A stretch of DNA of 47,017 bases from a virus, in the IMG/VR virus record IMGVR_UViG_3300028920_000104, positions 1 to 47,017 of that record, one strand, 5' to 3'. Under the pieces are notes generated by a model, which did not search any database, was not told the origin of the DNA, and worked only from the letters and a program-made list of their open reading frames with translations. Positions 8,403-14,575 of the stretch are shown here, one piece after another. Position numbers and translations under genes: made by a program. Position 1 is the stretch's first letter, and the number at the start of each line of letters is the position of its first letter.

Positions 8403-8436
8403 ACACAAAACGCGCCACCACGAACGATGACGCGAT
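8403..8436 (-). terminator. GCGCGTTTTGTG hairpin, copy 2
   Basis: On the minus strand CGCGTCA pairs with TGGCGCG-type bases around a loop containing TCGTTCG, followed by TTTTGTG. It follows the tRNA-like half at 8437-8472 and precedes the promoter at 8374-8402, as an intrinsic terminator would. Confidence 0.55.
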
Positions 8437-8520
8437 TATGCGGGGCGCTCTAACCCGCTGAGCTACAGGAGGCGAACCCCCTGGCAGGGCTTGAACCTGC
8501 GACCTCCCCTACCCATACGC
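8437..8520 (-). tRNA. Aberrant tRNA-like element: 3' half precedes 5' half (candidate permuted tRNA)
   Basis: Read on the minus strand, a 3' half comes first: variable region AGGTC, T stem-loop GCAGG-TTCAAGC-CCTGC (8500-8484) and 3' acceptor strand CAGGGGG (8483-8477). After four bases (TTCG) comes a 5' half: acceptor strand CCTCCTG (8472-8466), TA, and a canonical D arm GCTC-AGCGGGTTA-GAGC. The two acceptor strands pair with each other over 7 bp (one G-U), and I found no other partner for either. CCCC after the D arm could pair with GGGG before AGGTC as an anticodon stem. The bases after it include CATAA. Alternatively these are two decayed tRNAs. The anticodon is not assigned. Confidence 0.4.
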
Positions 8521-8581
8521 GGGCGAACAATCCGCATACGTTACGCCTAGCAGGTGTTCAGTCTGCTATATTGCGTGGGGT

Positions 8582-8680
8582 TTGCCCCGGCAGGTCTCGA
8601 CCCTGCAACCCACCCACACGAGCGCTATGCTAGCCAAGCGGATTCGATTCGGGTGTGCTCTACCTTTGAGCTACGGAGCC
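8582..8680 (-). tRNA. tRNA-like element with enlarged anticodon loop
   Basis: Minus strand: acceptor GGCTCCG, TA, D arm GCTC-AAAGGTA-GAGC, A, stem CACCC, then 35 bases, stem GGGTG, GGTT, T stem-loop GCAGG-GTCGAGA-CCTGC, 3' acceptor CGGGGCA. The acceptor pairs at six of seven positions (one G-U; 1-72 is G-A). The anticodon loop is about 28 bases longer than normal and holds a small CGCT/AGCG hairpin, so it may carry a short intron or be decayed. The anticodon cannot be assigned. Confidence 0.5.
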
Positions 8681-8685
8681 ATAAC

Positions 8686-8798
8686 ACAAAACGCGCCGTC
8701 TAGCGTTTGGTGTGTAAACCACATCCATAGCTTGCTTACGAGCGCGTTTGCCCCTATGTGTTGTTATTTTAGGGAGCGCCCCAGGGTCAACGCTCCAT
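8686..8798 (-). ncRNA. Structured non-coding stretch with hairpin copy 3
   Basis: No plausible gene. On the minus strand it contains a perfect 6-bp hairpin GGAGCG/CGCTCC around a 12-base loop near 8773-8796, a TGTG/CACA hairpin near 8710, and ends in GGCGCGTTTTGTG, the same tail as the other three modules. Its upstream partner ACGCGC lies near 8741-8746. It may be a leader or spacer of the tRNA-like transcript. Confidence 0.35.
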
Positions 8799-8849
8799 AC
8801 ACAAAACGCACTACGCCTCTCGGCCTCACACGTTCGTGGCTAGATAACA
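8799..8849 (-). repeat. GCGYGTTTTGTG hairpin module, copy 4
   Basis: Nearly identical to 8205-8253: TTATCT, then CGTGTGAGGCC-GAGA-GGCGTAGTGCG and TTTTGTG on the minus strand. Paired positions differ between the two copies partly in a compensatory way. It lies about 40-90 bases downstream of the promoter at 8892-8919, so it may attenuate that promoter. Confidence 0.5.
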
Positions 8850-8891
8850 GATGAGCCTCGCCTATCCAGCCGTATTCGTGCTTCAACGTCT

Positions 8892-8919
8892 ATCTTACCA
8901 CATGTTTCGCATATGTCAA
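8892..8919 (-). promoter_or_regulatory. Minus-strand promoter ahead of the tRNA-like cluster
   Basis: TTGACA (8919-8914) and TAAGAT (8897-8892) with a 16-base spacer, and TGTGG just before the -10. It is the best candidate to drive the tRNA-like transcript leftward. Confidence 0.65.
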
Positions 8920-8937
8920 GTATTTTCGTAACGCTTG

Positions 8938-9249
8938 TTATTTTCTTCTCACGCGTGGGTGCGGGTCAGGCGTGATTGTGTCTATATAGTAGATAAGCTC
9001 GCCATCATCACCAACGCCCACAGGTTCACCTAAGTATTTTGCCCGTTTCGGTCTAGCCTTGTATTTCTTGCGCAAGTCATCATTCGGTGTTGTCATTCGG
9101 TTCCAATGCTTCTCCAATTCCATAGCAACGGATTTTACAATCCCCCATAGCGCTATACCTGTCAGTGCTGGAATTGCAATTGATAGTCCTAATGCTCCCA
9201 CGACTACCCAAAACCAAAAAATCCCCATAATGATTTCTTCTAACATCAT
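8938..9249 (-). CDS. Small membrane protein (103 aa)
   Basis: An N-terminal hydrophobic stretch, about residues 9-40 (FWFWVVVGALGLSIAIPAL and onward), forms one or two membrane segments, followed by a basic, charged cytoplasmic tail ending RVRRK. Not recognised as a family. The start ATG 9249 overlaps the upstream stop as ATGA, with GAGG in front. Position ahead of the packaging genes is not typical for a holin, so no function is assigned. Confidence 0.6.
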   Translation of the reverse strand: MMLEEIIMGIFWFWVVVGALGLSIAIPALTGIALWGIVKSVAMELEKHWNRMTTPNDDLRKKYKARPKRAKYLGEPVGVGDDGELIYYIDTITPDPHPRVRRK

Positions 9250-9869
9250 GTCCTCGTATATCGGCTATTATTCTGTGCCTGCTTGCGCGACTTCTTTTTA
9301 GCTCGATAATCCCGCATACGCCTATTGTGGCACTCAGAGCACGCATCCCGCCGCAGATACACCTTAACTTCGCCGTTTGCCATCCTGACACGCTTACTAA
9401 CTGGCCAGTGGTCTTCATCGAATGGCTTCGTCTCGTTGCACTTGGTACAATACAGCACTTTTACATCGTCGGGTGATGGCATTACAACCTGTCCATCGCT
9501 GGCGTGTTTCTTTGCGCCCCGGCTCGGCATCTTGTCGTTATCCGCTGGCGTGAGCGGTGCGCCGTCTACCCCATCGGGCAAATAGCCGCGCCATATCTGG
9601 AACATTGCGGCGTACTCATAGAGGCGTCTCGGCTTCGACTGGAACAGAAAATCACGTAACGCATCGTTGACAATGGCGTTAATCGTGCGTTGGCGCATAC
9701 CGGGCTTAATTCCAAATACCTCATGCGCCGTCAGCGGACGCCAACGCGTGATGTATTTCGCCATCGCCTTACGCATAGCCAGGGCGTCTTCGGCACGCTG
9801 GACGATACGCCCGTACTCGCCGCGTTCCCACTCTTCCTGCGGTGTCGGCTTCGGTGTGTTGTCCGTCAT
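9246..9869 (-). CDS. Zinc-ribbon, DNA-binding-like protein (207 aa)
   Basis: Starts MTDNTPKPTPQEEW at ATG 9869, just past the upstream stop. The C-terminal third has two CxxC pairs, CTKC and CSEC, in the arrangement found at the front of HNH endonucleases (xCTKCxETKPFDEDHW ... DACSECHNRRMRDYR), but no HNH catalytic motif follows; the protein ends in a basic tail. The middle contains a helical region (MRQRTINAIVNDALRDFLF). A nucleic-acid-binding regulator or a truncated HNH-type protein are both possible. Confidence 0.65.
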   Translation of the reverse strand: MTDNTPKPTPQEEWERGEYGRIVQRAEDALAMRKAMAKYITRWRPLTAHEVFGIKPGMRQRTINAIVNDALRDFLFQSKPRRLYEYAAMFQIWRGYLPDGVDGAPLTPADNDKMPSRGAKKHASDGQVVMPSPDDVKVLYCTKCNETKPFDEDHWPVSKRVRMANGEVKVYLRRDACSECHNRRMRDYRAKKKSRKQAQNNSRYTRT

Positions 9870-9871
9870 GA

Positions 9872-10183
9872 TTAAATCACACCGCCTAATGCTAGCAGCA
9901 GTCCAATCATAAGAGCGCCGGACACGTAGCCAGCCAGGAAGTACAGCCACTTTACGCCGTCGCCCGTGTTCATCTCGACTGGTTCTAATTCGCCCCATTT
10001 GGTCGTATCATAGCCGTCAATGATGGGTAAATCAATCTCGCTAAAATCGGCGGGAATGTTACTCCATACAACGCCATACCCGCGTCTCTCCGCTTCCCGC
10101 TTCCATTCCAAATCGCGGTCATGCGGCGCTGGCGGCAGCTGTTCGTCTGTCGATTGGTCGAATATCTGTTTTAGCTTTGTCAT
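9872..10183 (-). CDS. Tail-anchored membrane protein (103 aa)
   Basis: A soluble, charged N-terminal region of about 75 residues is followed by a single C-terminal transmembrane segment (WLYFLAGYVSGALMIGLLLAL). AGGGG lies eight bases before ATG 10183. It is in a leftward operon between the proteasome-like protease and the zinc-ribbon gene. No family recognised. Confidence 0.65.
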   Translation of the reverse strand: MTKLKQIFDQSTDEQLPPAPHDRDLEWKREAERRGYGVVWSNIPADFSEIDLPIIDGYDTTKWGELEPVEMNTGDGVKWLYFLAGYVSGALMIGLLLALGGVI

Positions 10184-10192
10184 GGTGTCCCC

Positions 10193-10750
10193 TTACGTCG
10201 TCTCAAACTGGTAATCGCCACCGCTGTACAAGTCCCACTCGCACGCGGCGTCAAGCGCATGGCGCAACATCGTTTTTATGGTCTTCTTGCCGCTCGGCTT
10301 GTCCTGCTTTAGCTGATGGTATAACGCTCCTACTGCGTAATCGCCGCCGCTGCCAATGGCGTCATATCCACGATGACATTCTTGCACGCTGAAATAAAAG
10401 CCCATGTTAAACAATCTTGAACCCATGCCGATTAATAAATGCGATTGCATGTATAGCTCACCTGCTGATGCTTTCGCTTGCCGCCCGTGTGTGTTCAGGA
10501 TGTCTCGAATGGATGGCGCAACCTCTTTTACGATGTAGTGGTAGGCGTCTTCGCCATCTTCCATCTTGCGCGGATTTAGGAATGCGTCTAAAACTTGCAT
10601 GTCCATTGTATCACCAGCGCCACCAATAATCATGTTGCGTATTCTAAAAATCTTTTTAATGCTTGCCTTACGCCTACTCTCGGCAGACAGCCGGGAATCA
10701 GCAGCGAGTGTTACCCGCTTCCCATCGGTATAGCCTGCAATCGTTGTCAT
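10193..10750 (-). CDS. HslV / 20S proteasome beta-like protease
   Basis: 185 residues from ATG 10750, preceded by GAGGAC. The N terminus MTTIAGYTDG places a Thr directly after Met, as in HslV, where Met removal exposes the nucleophile. Other matches: LAADSR (D18), SIKKIF (K32/K33), the IIGGAGDTMD turn, and AIGSGGDYAVGA (S134 region). These follow the order of the Ntn-hydrolase fold. An upstream in-frame ATG at 10798 is rejected because the -10 box of the promoter lies downstream of it and the extra residues would bury the nucleophile. It is the first gene of the leftward programme; a role in proteolysis of host or scaffold proteins is inference. Confidence 0.85.
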   Translation of the reverse strand: MTTIAGYTDGKRVTLAADSRLSAESRRKASIKKIFRIRNMIIGGAGDTMDMQVLDAFLNPRKMEDGEDAYHYIVKEVAPSIRDILNTHGRQAKASAGELYMQSHLLIGMGSRLFNMGFYFSVQECHRGYDAIGSGGDYAVGALYHQLKQDKPSGKKTIKTMLRHALDAACEWDLYSGGDYQFETT

Positions 10751-10779
10751 GCGGTGTCCTCGTACGTCGTCATACCTCG

Positions 10780-10808
10780 ATTGTACACCCGTTCGCATCT
10801 GCCGTCAA
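10780..10808 (-). promoter_or_regulatory. Leftward late-side promoter
   Basis: TTGACG (10808-10803) and TACAAT (10785-10780) on the minus strand with a 17-base spacer. It drives the protease gene and probably the genes beyond. Palindrome copy B abuts the -35 box. Confidence 0.75.
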
Positions 10809-10830
10809 ATTTAGGTACGTACCGAATTTC
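10807..10830. promoter_or_regulatory. Dispersed palindrome, copy B
   Basis: Exact core GGTACGTACC (10814-10823) flanked by AAATTTA and GAATTTC. It lies in the divergent control region, overlapping the upstream edge of the leftward -35 box and about 50 bases upstream of the rightward -10 box, so one bound protein could affect both. Confidence 0.65.
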
Positions 10831-10839
10831 TAATCTATC

Positions 10840-10896
10840 CCCCTAGAAAATGGGGGGCACAGCAGCGCGGGATTATGTTATAGTAGATACATAGTA
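10840..10896 (+). promoter_or_regulatory. Rightward early promoter module, copy 1
   Basis: Extended -10 TGT-TATAGT at 10876-10884. The block CCCCTAGAAA, GCGCGGGATT, TATA and TACATAGT recurs at 28370-28422, so the whole promoter module is duplicated. No good -35 box. Confidence 0.6.
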
Positions 10897-10919
10897 CGAT
10901 AACAAAGACGGAGACAGAC

Positions 10920-11156
10920 ATGAACATCACTTTGCAGACGCGACGCGAACACTTTATCACGAAGATTGACGATGTTAACACCCTTATCGTTTTTAAGACA
11001 TTCAATAATAAGTGGGCGTGGCAGATGTTCAAGAGCAGCCGTCGTCCCGGTGTTACCCTTGACCTGATGGCTTATGACTTCAAGCCGTGCAACACCATGC
11101 TTGCGGCACTGCACAACGCTTACACCGACAGCCGAGTTATCAACCGCAATCGCTAA
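10920..11156 (+). CDS. Small basic hypothetical protein (78 aa)
   Basis: First gene of the rightward programme, starting MNITLQTRREHF after a GGAG ribosome site. It is basic (pI clearly above 9 by composition) with several Trp/Phe residues and no known motif. Small basic first genes in phages are often host-takeover or DNA-binding proteins; that is inference. Confidence 0.65.
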   Translation: MNITLQTRREHFITKIDDVNTLIVFKTFNNKWAWQMFKSSRRPGVTLDLMAYDFKPCNTMLAALHNAYTDSRVINRNR

Positions 11157-11162
11157 CACCCG

Positions 11163-11197
11163 AAAAAAAGAACGGCGGTAGTCAGAAGCTACCGCCG
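11163..11197 (-). terminator. Strong hairpin, terminator-like on the minus strand
   Basis: Nine-bp perfect stem CGGCGGTAG/CTACCGCCG (11173-11181 with 11189-11197), seven-base loop. On the minus strand it is followed by a run of seven T, the layout of an intrinsic terminator; on the plus strand the A run precedes the stem. It would stop leftward transcription before it enters the control region. Confidence 0.6.
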
Positions 11198-11219
11198 CTT
11201 ACGAAAGGAGTCGCACACG

Positions 11220-11588
11220 ATGTCACGACAAACAAATCATACCACAAACGAGACACAACCGCAACGCACAATCCATTACAGCGAACTACTGCAAGGTCTT
11301 GAGAGCCTGCTTAACGAGGGCTTGCAGTACGTCACCGACACCGACACGGAATGGGCTATTGCACACGAAAGCATACATGATGTAGAGTTGACATTAGAAG
11401 TAACCAACGATTGGCGCTATCAGTACACGCTAATCGCAGGTAACGAAGTCTGTCAGACGCCGACACGACCGAAGCCGCACACATGCTACATTACGCGGTG
11501 GCGATTTGGCCGAAACAAGCAGCAAGTATTGAGTTTTAGGAGCGACCATGCAACGCATACCAACGGGCAAGCTAACACGACTGGTTGA
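11220..11588 (+). CDS. Hypothetical protein (122 aa)
   Basis: Starts MSRQTNHTTNE after AAAGGAG and the stereotyped CACACG leader. The central part (EWAIAHESIHDVELTLEV) is probably beta-rich. No family recognised. It overlaps the next small gene by 41 bases. Confidence 0.6.
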   Translation: MSRQTNHTTNETQPQRTIHYSELLQGLESLLNEGLQYVTDTDTEWAIAHESIHDVELTLEVTNDWRYQYTLIAGNEVCQTPTRPKPHTCYITRWRFGRNKQQVLSFRSDHATHTNGQANTTG

Positions 11589-11721
11589 GAAGATGGAACA
11601 CGGCACACCGCGTATGTTAGCCATGCTAGAACTGCGCAACCGTGCGCTATTCGGAGACGCGCAGGCAATAGCGTTTTTGACGCCATTATGGTACAATAGA
11701 CGTAACGATAACGAACGATAG
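11548..11721 (+). CDS. Small basic protein (57 aa)
   Basis: ATG 11548 follows TTTAGGAG at good spacing. The product begins MQRIPTGKLTRLVEKME and is helical and basic; no family. It overlaps the end of the upstream gene and its own 3' end carries the extended -10 promoter at 11689-11697. Short, so coding status rests on the ribosome site and tight packing. Confidence 0.5.
   Translation: MQRIPTGKLTRLVEKMEHGTPRMLAMLELRNRALFGDAQAIAFLTPLWYNRRNDNER
11689..11697 (+). promoter_or_regulatory. Extended -10 promoter before the recombination genes
   Basis: TGG-TACAAT followed by AGACGTAACGATA; the same downstream string recurs after GTACAAT at 25396-25415. No clear -35. It would serve the annealing protein and SSB. 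Confidence 0.5.
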
Positions 11722-11732
11722 GAGCAAGCACG

Positions 11733-12296
11733 ATGACTTTTAACCCGAAGGACTATTTGATTGATTTACGCGGGAAGGACTATCTTGAGGTTAAGTATCG
11801 CCTCATGTGGTTCTACGACGATTGCAAGACAAAAGGCGTCATTGGGCGCATTGAGACCGACCTTATCCCTGGGCTAGATGCTCCGGTGTTCAAAGCGTCG
11901 GTATACATTGACGGTCAGCTAGTCGCAACCGGGCACGGAAGCGCCAACGCTGGCGACCGTAAAGTTGTATGGTCAGGACGTGAGGTTGAAAAAGCAGAGA
12001 CCGCCGCTATTGGCCGTGCGCTTGCCCACGCGGGGTATGGCACACAGTTTACAGATGAAGCCGAAGGCGACCACCTGGCCGATAGTCCAGTAGAACGCAA
12101 CCACAAAGAGACGACACCGAATAGCCCCGCCTATGACTATGTGCCCGACTTGGTAAAAGATGGTTATGTCAAGGGCAAACAGCACGGTATCGACACGATT
12201 GCATGGCTACTAGAAAACGGGCATATCAAGGATAATGCGAACTTAGCGGGAATCAAGCTAGTAATGGACGAACTCAAAGAGAAACAGGGTAAATAA
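11733..12296 (+). CDS. Rad52/DdrA-like single-strand annealing protein (probable)
   Basis: 187 residues. Conserved central segment about 65-107: ATGHGSANAGDRKVV, then SGREVEKAETAAIGRAL and AGYGTQF. This ETxAIGRALxxxGYGTQF signature occurs in a family of bacterial and phage proteins with predicted Rad52-like fold that anneal single-stranded DNA (recalled, not searched). The C-terminal part (about 130-187) is a separate helical tail. It is followed by SSB with a TAATG overlap, a natural functional partner in recombination-dependent replication. Confidence 0.6.
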   Translation: MTFNPKDYLIDLRGKDYLEVKYRLMWFYDDCKTKGVIGRIETDLIPGLDAPVFKASVYIDGQLVATGHGSANAGDRKVVWSGREVEKAETAAIGRALAHAGYGTQFTDEAEGDHLADSPVERNHKETTPNSPAYDYVPDLVKDGYVKGKQHGIDTIAWLLENGHIKDNANLAGIKLVMDELKEKQGK

Positions 12297-12649
12297 TGGA
12301 CTATAACAACATCACAATCACAGGCCATCTAGGCCATAGCCCCGATGTTAAGTCGGGTAATAAAGGCGATTTTGTTGTGTTCCCGGTTGCGGTGAACGGA
12401 TACAACGATAGCACGCAATGGTATGATGTGACCGCATTTGGCAACACTGCGGAAGCGTGCCATAAATACCTGTCAAAAGGTGACCATGTGCTGGTGTCGG
12501 GCGAGTTGACGCTACGTACGTTTGAGAAGCGCGACGGTACGTTTGGCGCAAGCCTGCAAATCCGCGCCAACCGCGTGACGTTCCTGAGCACACGCAACAG
12601 CAATGAGGACGACAGTCCATCGGGCAGTATGGGCGATTTGCCATTCTGA
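12296..12649 (+). CDS. ssb: Single-stranded DNA-binding protein
   Basis: 117 residues with an OB fold of the bacterial SSB type: NNITITGHLGHSPDVK, VVFPVAVNGY, WYDVTAFGNTAEAC, KGDHVLVSGEL, and a C-terminal acidic tip ending DLPF, the peptide that recruits partner proteins. The linker is unusually short. It coats single-stranded DNA at forks. Start overlaps the upstream stop as TAATG. Confidence 0.93.
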   Translation: MDYNNITITGHLGHSPDVKSGNKGDFVVFPVAVNGYNDSTQWYDVTAFGNTAEACHKYLSKGDHVLVSGELTLRTFEKRDGTFGASLQIRANRVTFLSTRNSNEDDSPSGSMGDLPF

Positions 12650-12719
12650 GCATCAGCAACACCGCCTGCCCTGCATAGCGGGGTGGGCGTATCATTCGAT
12701 AACGACGAAAGGACACACG

Positions 12720-13097
12720 ATGAACGAATACACATGGCAAGACACGGCAACAGTAGAGCGCTATTTGACGCTGTTTTTCGACGGCCTGCCGAATGGGAGC
12801 TACATTGGCAAGCCGGCTTATTACCACTCATTCGGAGAAGTCTTTTTTGCTGAACTGCACAATGCAGATAACGCGGTGCTAATCCAGATTAAAAACGGTA
12901 GCGCTGTCACCTGTGAATGGATGGGTAAGTCCGGGTTAGGCACATACGACATCAACACAACCAAGACCAACGCCGAGCTATCCGCGCGCCTTACATCCAT
13001 TAAACATATCGTAGATGATATTCAACAGGTGCTCATCAACGCCGAAAAAGCACGCGACTATGCACGCGTTCAATCCGCCGAATACCCCGCACGTTAA
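12720..13097 (+). CDS. Hypothetical protein (125 aa)
   Basis: Starts MNEYTWQDTATVERY at ATG 12720 after GAAAGGACACACG, the recurrent leader of this phage. No family recognised; the fold looks mixed alpha/beta with a helical C terminus (ARLTSIKHIVDDIQQVL). A small GC-rich hairpin lies upstream (about 12663-12692). Confidence 0.6.
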   Translation: MNEYTWQDTATVERYLTLFFDGLPNGSYIGKPAYYHSFGEVFFAELHNADNAVLIQIKNGSAVTCEWMGKSGLGTYDINTTKTNAELSARLTSIKHIVDDIQQVLINAEKARDYARVQSAEYPAR

Positions 13098-13117
13098 TGT
13101 GTAAATGAGGCTGTTTG

Positions 13118-13126
13118 TGGTATAAT
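13118..13126 (+). promoter_or_regulatory. Extended -10 promoter for the methyltransferase operon
   Basis: TGG-TATAAT, with the -10 (13121-13126) 31 bases before the GTG start at 13158. The -35 region is poor. Same style as the other rightward promoters. Confidence 0.6.
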
Positions 13127-13157
13127 TGCCATAGACAGCCTTTCGTTAGGAGCCGAC

Positions 13158-13994
13158 GTGTTAGCCCTTCCCGAATACGCCATACGCGACAATACGATCC
13201 ATCACACCGACCTGTTTTCGCTGTGTCGGGCGTTGCCTTCGCAGTCGGTTGACATGATACTATGTGATTTACCATATGGTACGACGGCGTGTAGTTGGGA
13301 TAGCATCATTCCTATGGAGCCAATGTGGGACGCGTTCAAGCGGATTATCAAGCCACGCGGGGCTATTGTGCTGACGGCTACGGAGCCATTTGCTAGCCGC
13401 TTGCGTATGTCATGGATAGATGGTTATAAGTATGATTGGGTATGGGATAAACGCCGTCATGCCAATTTTTTTAATGCAAAAGTTATGCCTTTGATGCACC
13501 ATGAATTAATTCTTGTCTTCGGATTTAAACCCGTGTATTTCCCACAAGACACTCAAAGGGTTGATTCCGAAAGAACAAAATATCCACGCGTTCATGGAAG
13601 GTACAAAAAGCAAAACGGTGGTGCATTTGTTGGTGGTCATAAAGAAGTTATTGACGTACATACCAATACAACTAATAGATACCCCGGCAGCATTTTAGAA
13701 TTTGCGCGGGATAGTTTTGGGAACTTACACCCCACACAGAAGCCCGTCGCCTTGTTCGAATACCTGATTAAGACCTACACCCAACCGGGCGAACTTGTAT
13801 TTGATCCATGCGTCGGCAGCGGTACAACGGCGGTCGCTGCACATAAGACCGGACGCCGTTACATCTGCGGAGACATCACACGCGAATACGTAGACATTGC
13901 ACGCCAGCGGGTCATCGACAGCGATCCATACCAACCGAAAAAAGTAAGCGACAGCGCGACACAGCTTAGTCTATTTGAGGAGCCACGCACATGA
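13158..13994 (+). CDS. Adenine-N6/cytosine-N4 DNA methyltransferase (beta class)
   Basis: 278 residues from a GTG start with TTAGGAG in front. Motif IV DLPY at 37-40 precedes motif I (FDPCVGSGTTAV, about 216-227), which is the beta-class order. The sequence ILEFARDSFGNLHPTQKPVALFEYL-type segment before motif I is typical of phage and type III-like enzymes. It methylates phage DNA and probably shields it from restriction; no partner endonuclease is present. It overlaps the next gene by ATGA. Confidence 0.92.
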   Translation: MLALPEYAIRDNTIHHTDLFSLCRALPSQSVDMILCDLPYGTTACSWDSIIPMEPMWDAFKRIIKPRGAIVLTATEPFASRLRMSWIDGYKYDWVWDKRRHANFFNAKVMPLMHHELILVFGFKPVYFPQDTQRVDSERTKYPRVHGRYKKQNGGAFVGGHKEVIDVHTNTTNRYPGSILEFARDSFGNLHPTQKPVALFEYLIKTYTQPGELVFDPCVGSGTTAVAAHKTGRRYICGDITREYVDIARQRVIDSDPYQPKKVSDSATQLSLFEEPRT

Positions 13995-14575
13995 ATGTAT
14001 TTGAAGTAATCAAGCAGCGCGACGACGCCGGGTTTATCGCCGCAGGAGACGCCATACGCGAACGTGTAGCGCAGATGGGACGCGATAAATGGTTCATCGG
14101 TGATATTGTCGAGGCGCTAGATAGAAGCTACGGCAACGCAAAAATAAAAGAGCTTGCCGCTAACACTGGCATCGGCACAGGGTCATTGTATGAATATTGG
14201 CGCGTGGCTAAGACATTCGACACCGACGCGCGCGCACGCATCGACGCGATGGATAACGTCTCATGGTCGCACTGCCTACAGGCCGCGAAACGTGCGCAGC
14301 TAGAGACTACGGACGACAAGCTATCCTGGCTTGAGTACGTCAGCGATAACGATTTAAGCGTGGACGATGCACGCGAGGAACTCAAGACGCGCTACGGGTC
14401 GTCCAGCGGGCGCGGCGAAATGGTCGCAGAATACAAAGCGCGGTATGACCCATACACGCAGCAGCTAGTCATCGACATTGACCAGACCACGCAACCGCTT
14501 GATCCTGATTTAGAGTACACGGTACAAGTATATGAATATTCGGCACGTACCGAATATTTGGAGGTAGTCGCATGA
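13991..14575 (+). CDS. Helix-turn-helix protein (194 aa)
   Basis: N-terminal half is helical, with a helix-turn-helix-like segment near 52-75 (IKELAANTGIGTGSLYEYW). The C-terminal region is acidic and beta-like. It could be a ParB-like or phage regulator; the exact family is not recognised. The ATG overlaps the methyltransferase stop. Palindrome copy C lies within its last codons (YSARTEYLEV). Confidence 0.6.
   Translation: MNVFEVIKQRDDAGFIAAGDAIRERVAQMGRDKWFIGDIVEALDRSYGNAKIKELAANTGIGTGSLYEYWRVAKTFDTDARARIDAMDNVSWSHCLQAAKRAQLETTDDKLSWLEYVSDNDLSVDDAREELKTRYGSSSGRGEMVAEYKARYDPYTQQLVIDIDQTTQPLDPDLEYTVQVYEYSARTEYLEVVA
14534..14560. promoter_or_regulatory. Dispersed palindrome, copy C
   Basis: AATATTCGG[C]ACGTACCGAATATT, a 24-base palindrome with a single mismatched pair; core GGCACGTACC at 14542-14551. 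It is the most symmetrical copy. It lies in the 3' end of the upstream gene, 14 bases before ATG 14572, and covers the likely ribosome-loading region. Confidence 0.65.

Noticed and set aside
8437-8520. Two-piece (permuted) tmRNA
   Set aside because: The D arm is a canonical tRNA arm and no tag reading frame or pseudoknot region was found; a tmRNA D loop would look different.
8205-8849. CRISPR-like array from the repeated CACAAAACGCGC string
   Set aside because: Only four short, unevenly spaced copies, each part of a hairpin next to tRNA-like elements; no regular repeat-spacer pattern.
8152-8854. Plus-strand frames of 65-90 codons through the tRNA-like region
   Set aside because: They cover tRNA-like elements and repeats, with no ribosome sites; the stretch is better read as non-coding.
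10751-10798. Longer start (ATG 10798) for the proteasome-like protease
   Set aside because: The promoter -10 box (10780-10785) lies inside the extra segment and the Thr nucleophile would no longer follow Met; ATG 10750 has a GAGGAC site.
10835-11159. Minus-strand frames of 65-93 codons opposite the first early gene
   Set aside because: They oppose a plus-strand gene with promoter and ribosome site, and the terminator-like hairpin at 11163-11197 blocks leftward entry.
12301-12831. Long minus-strand frames (159-176 codons) opposite SSB
   Set aside because: SSB is unambiguous on the plus strand; the opposite frames have no recognisable features.
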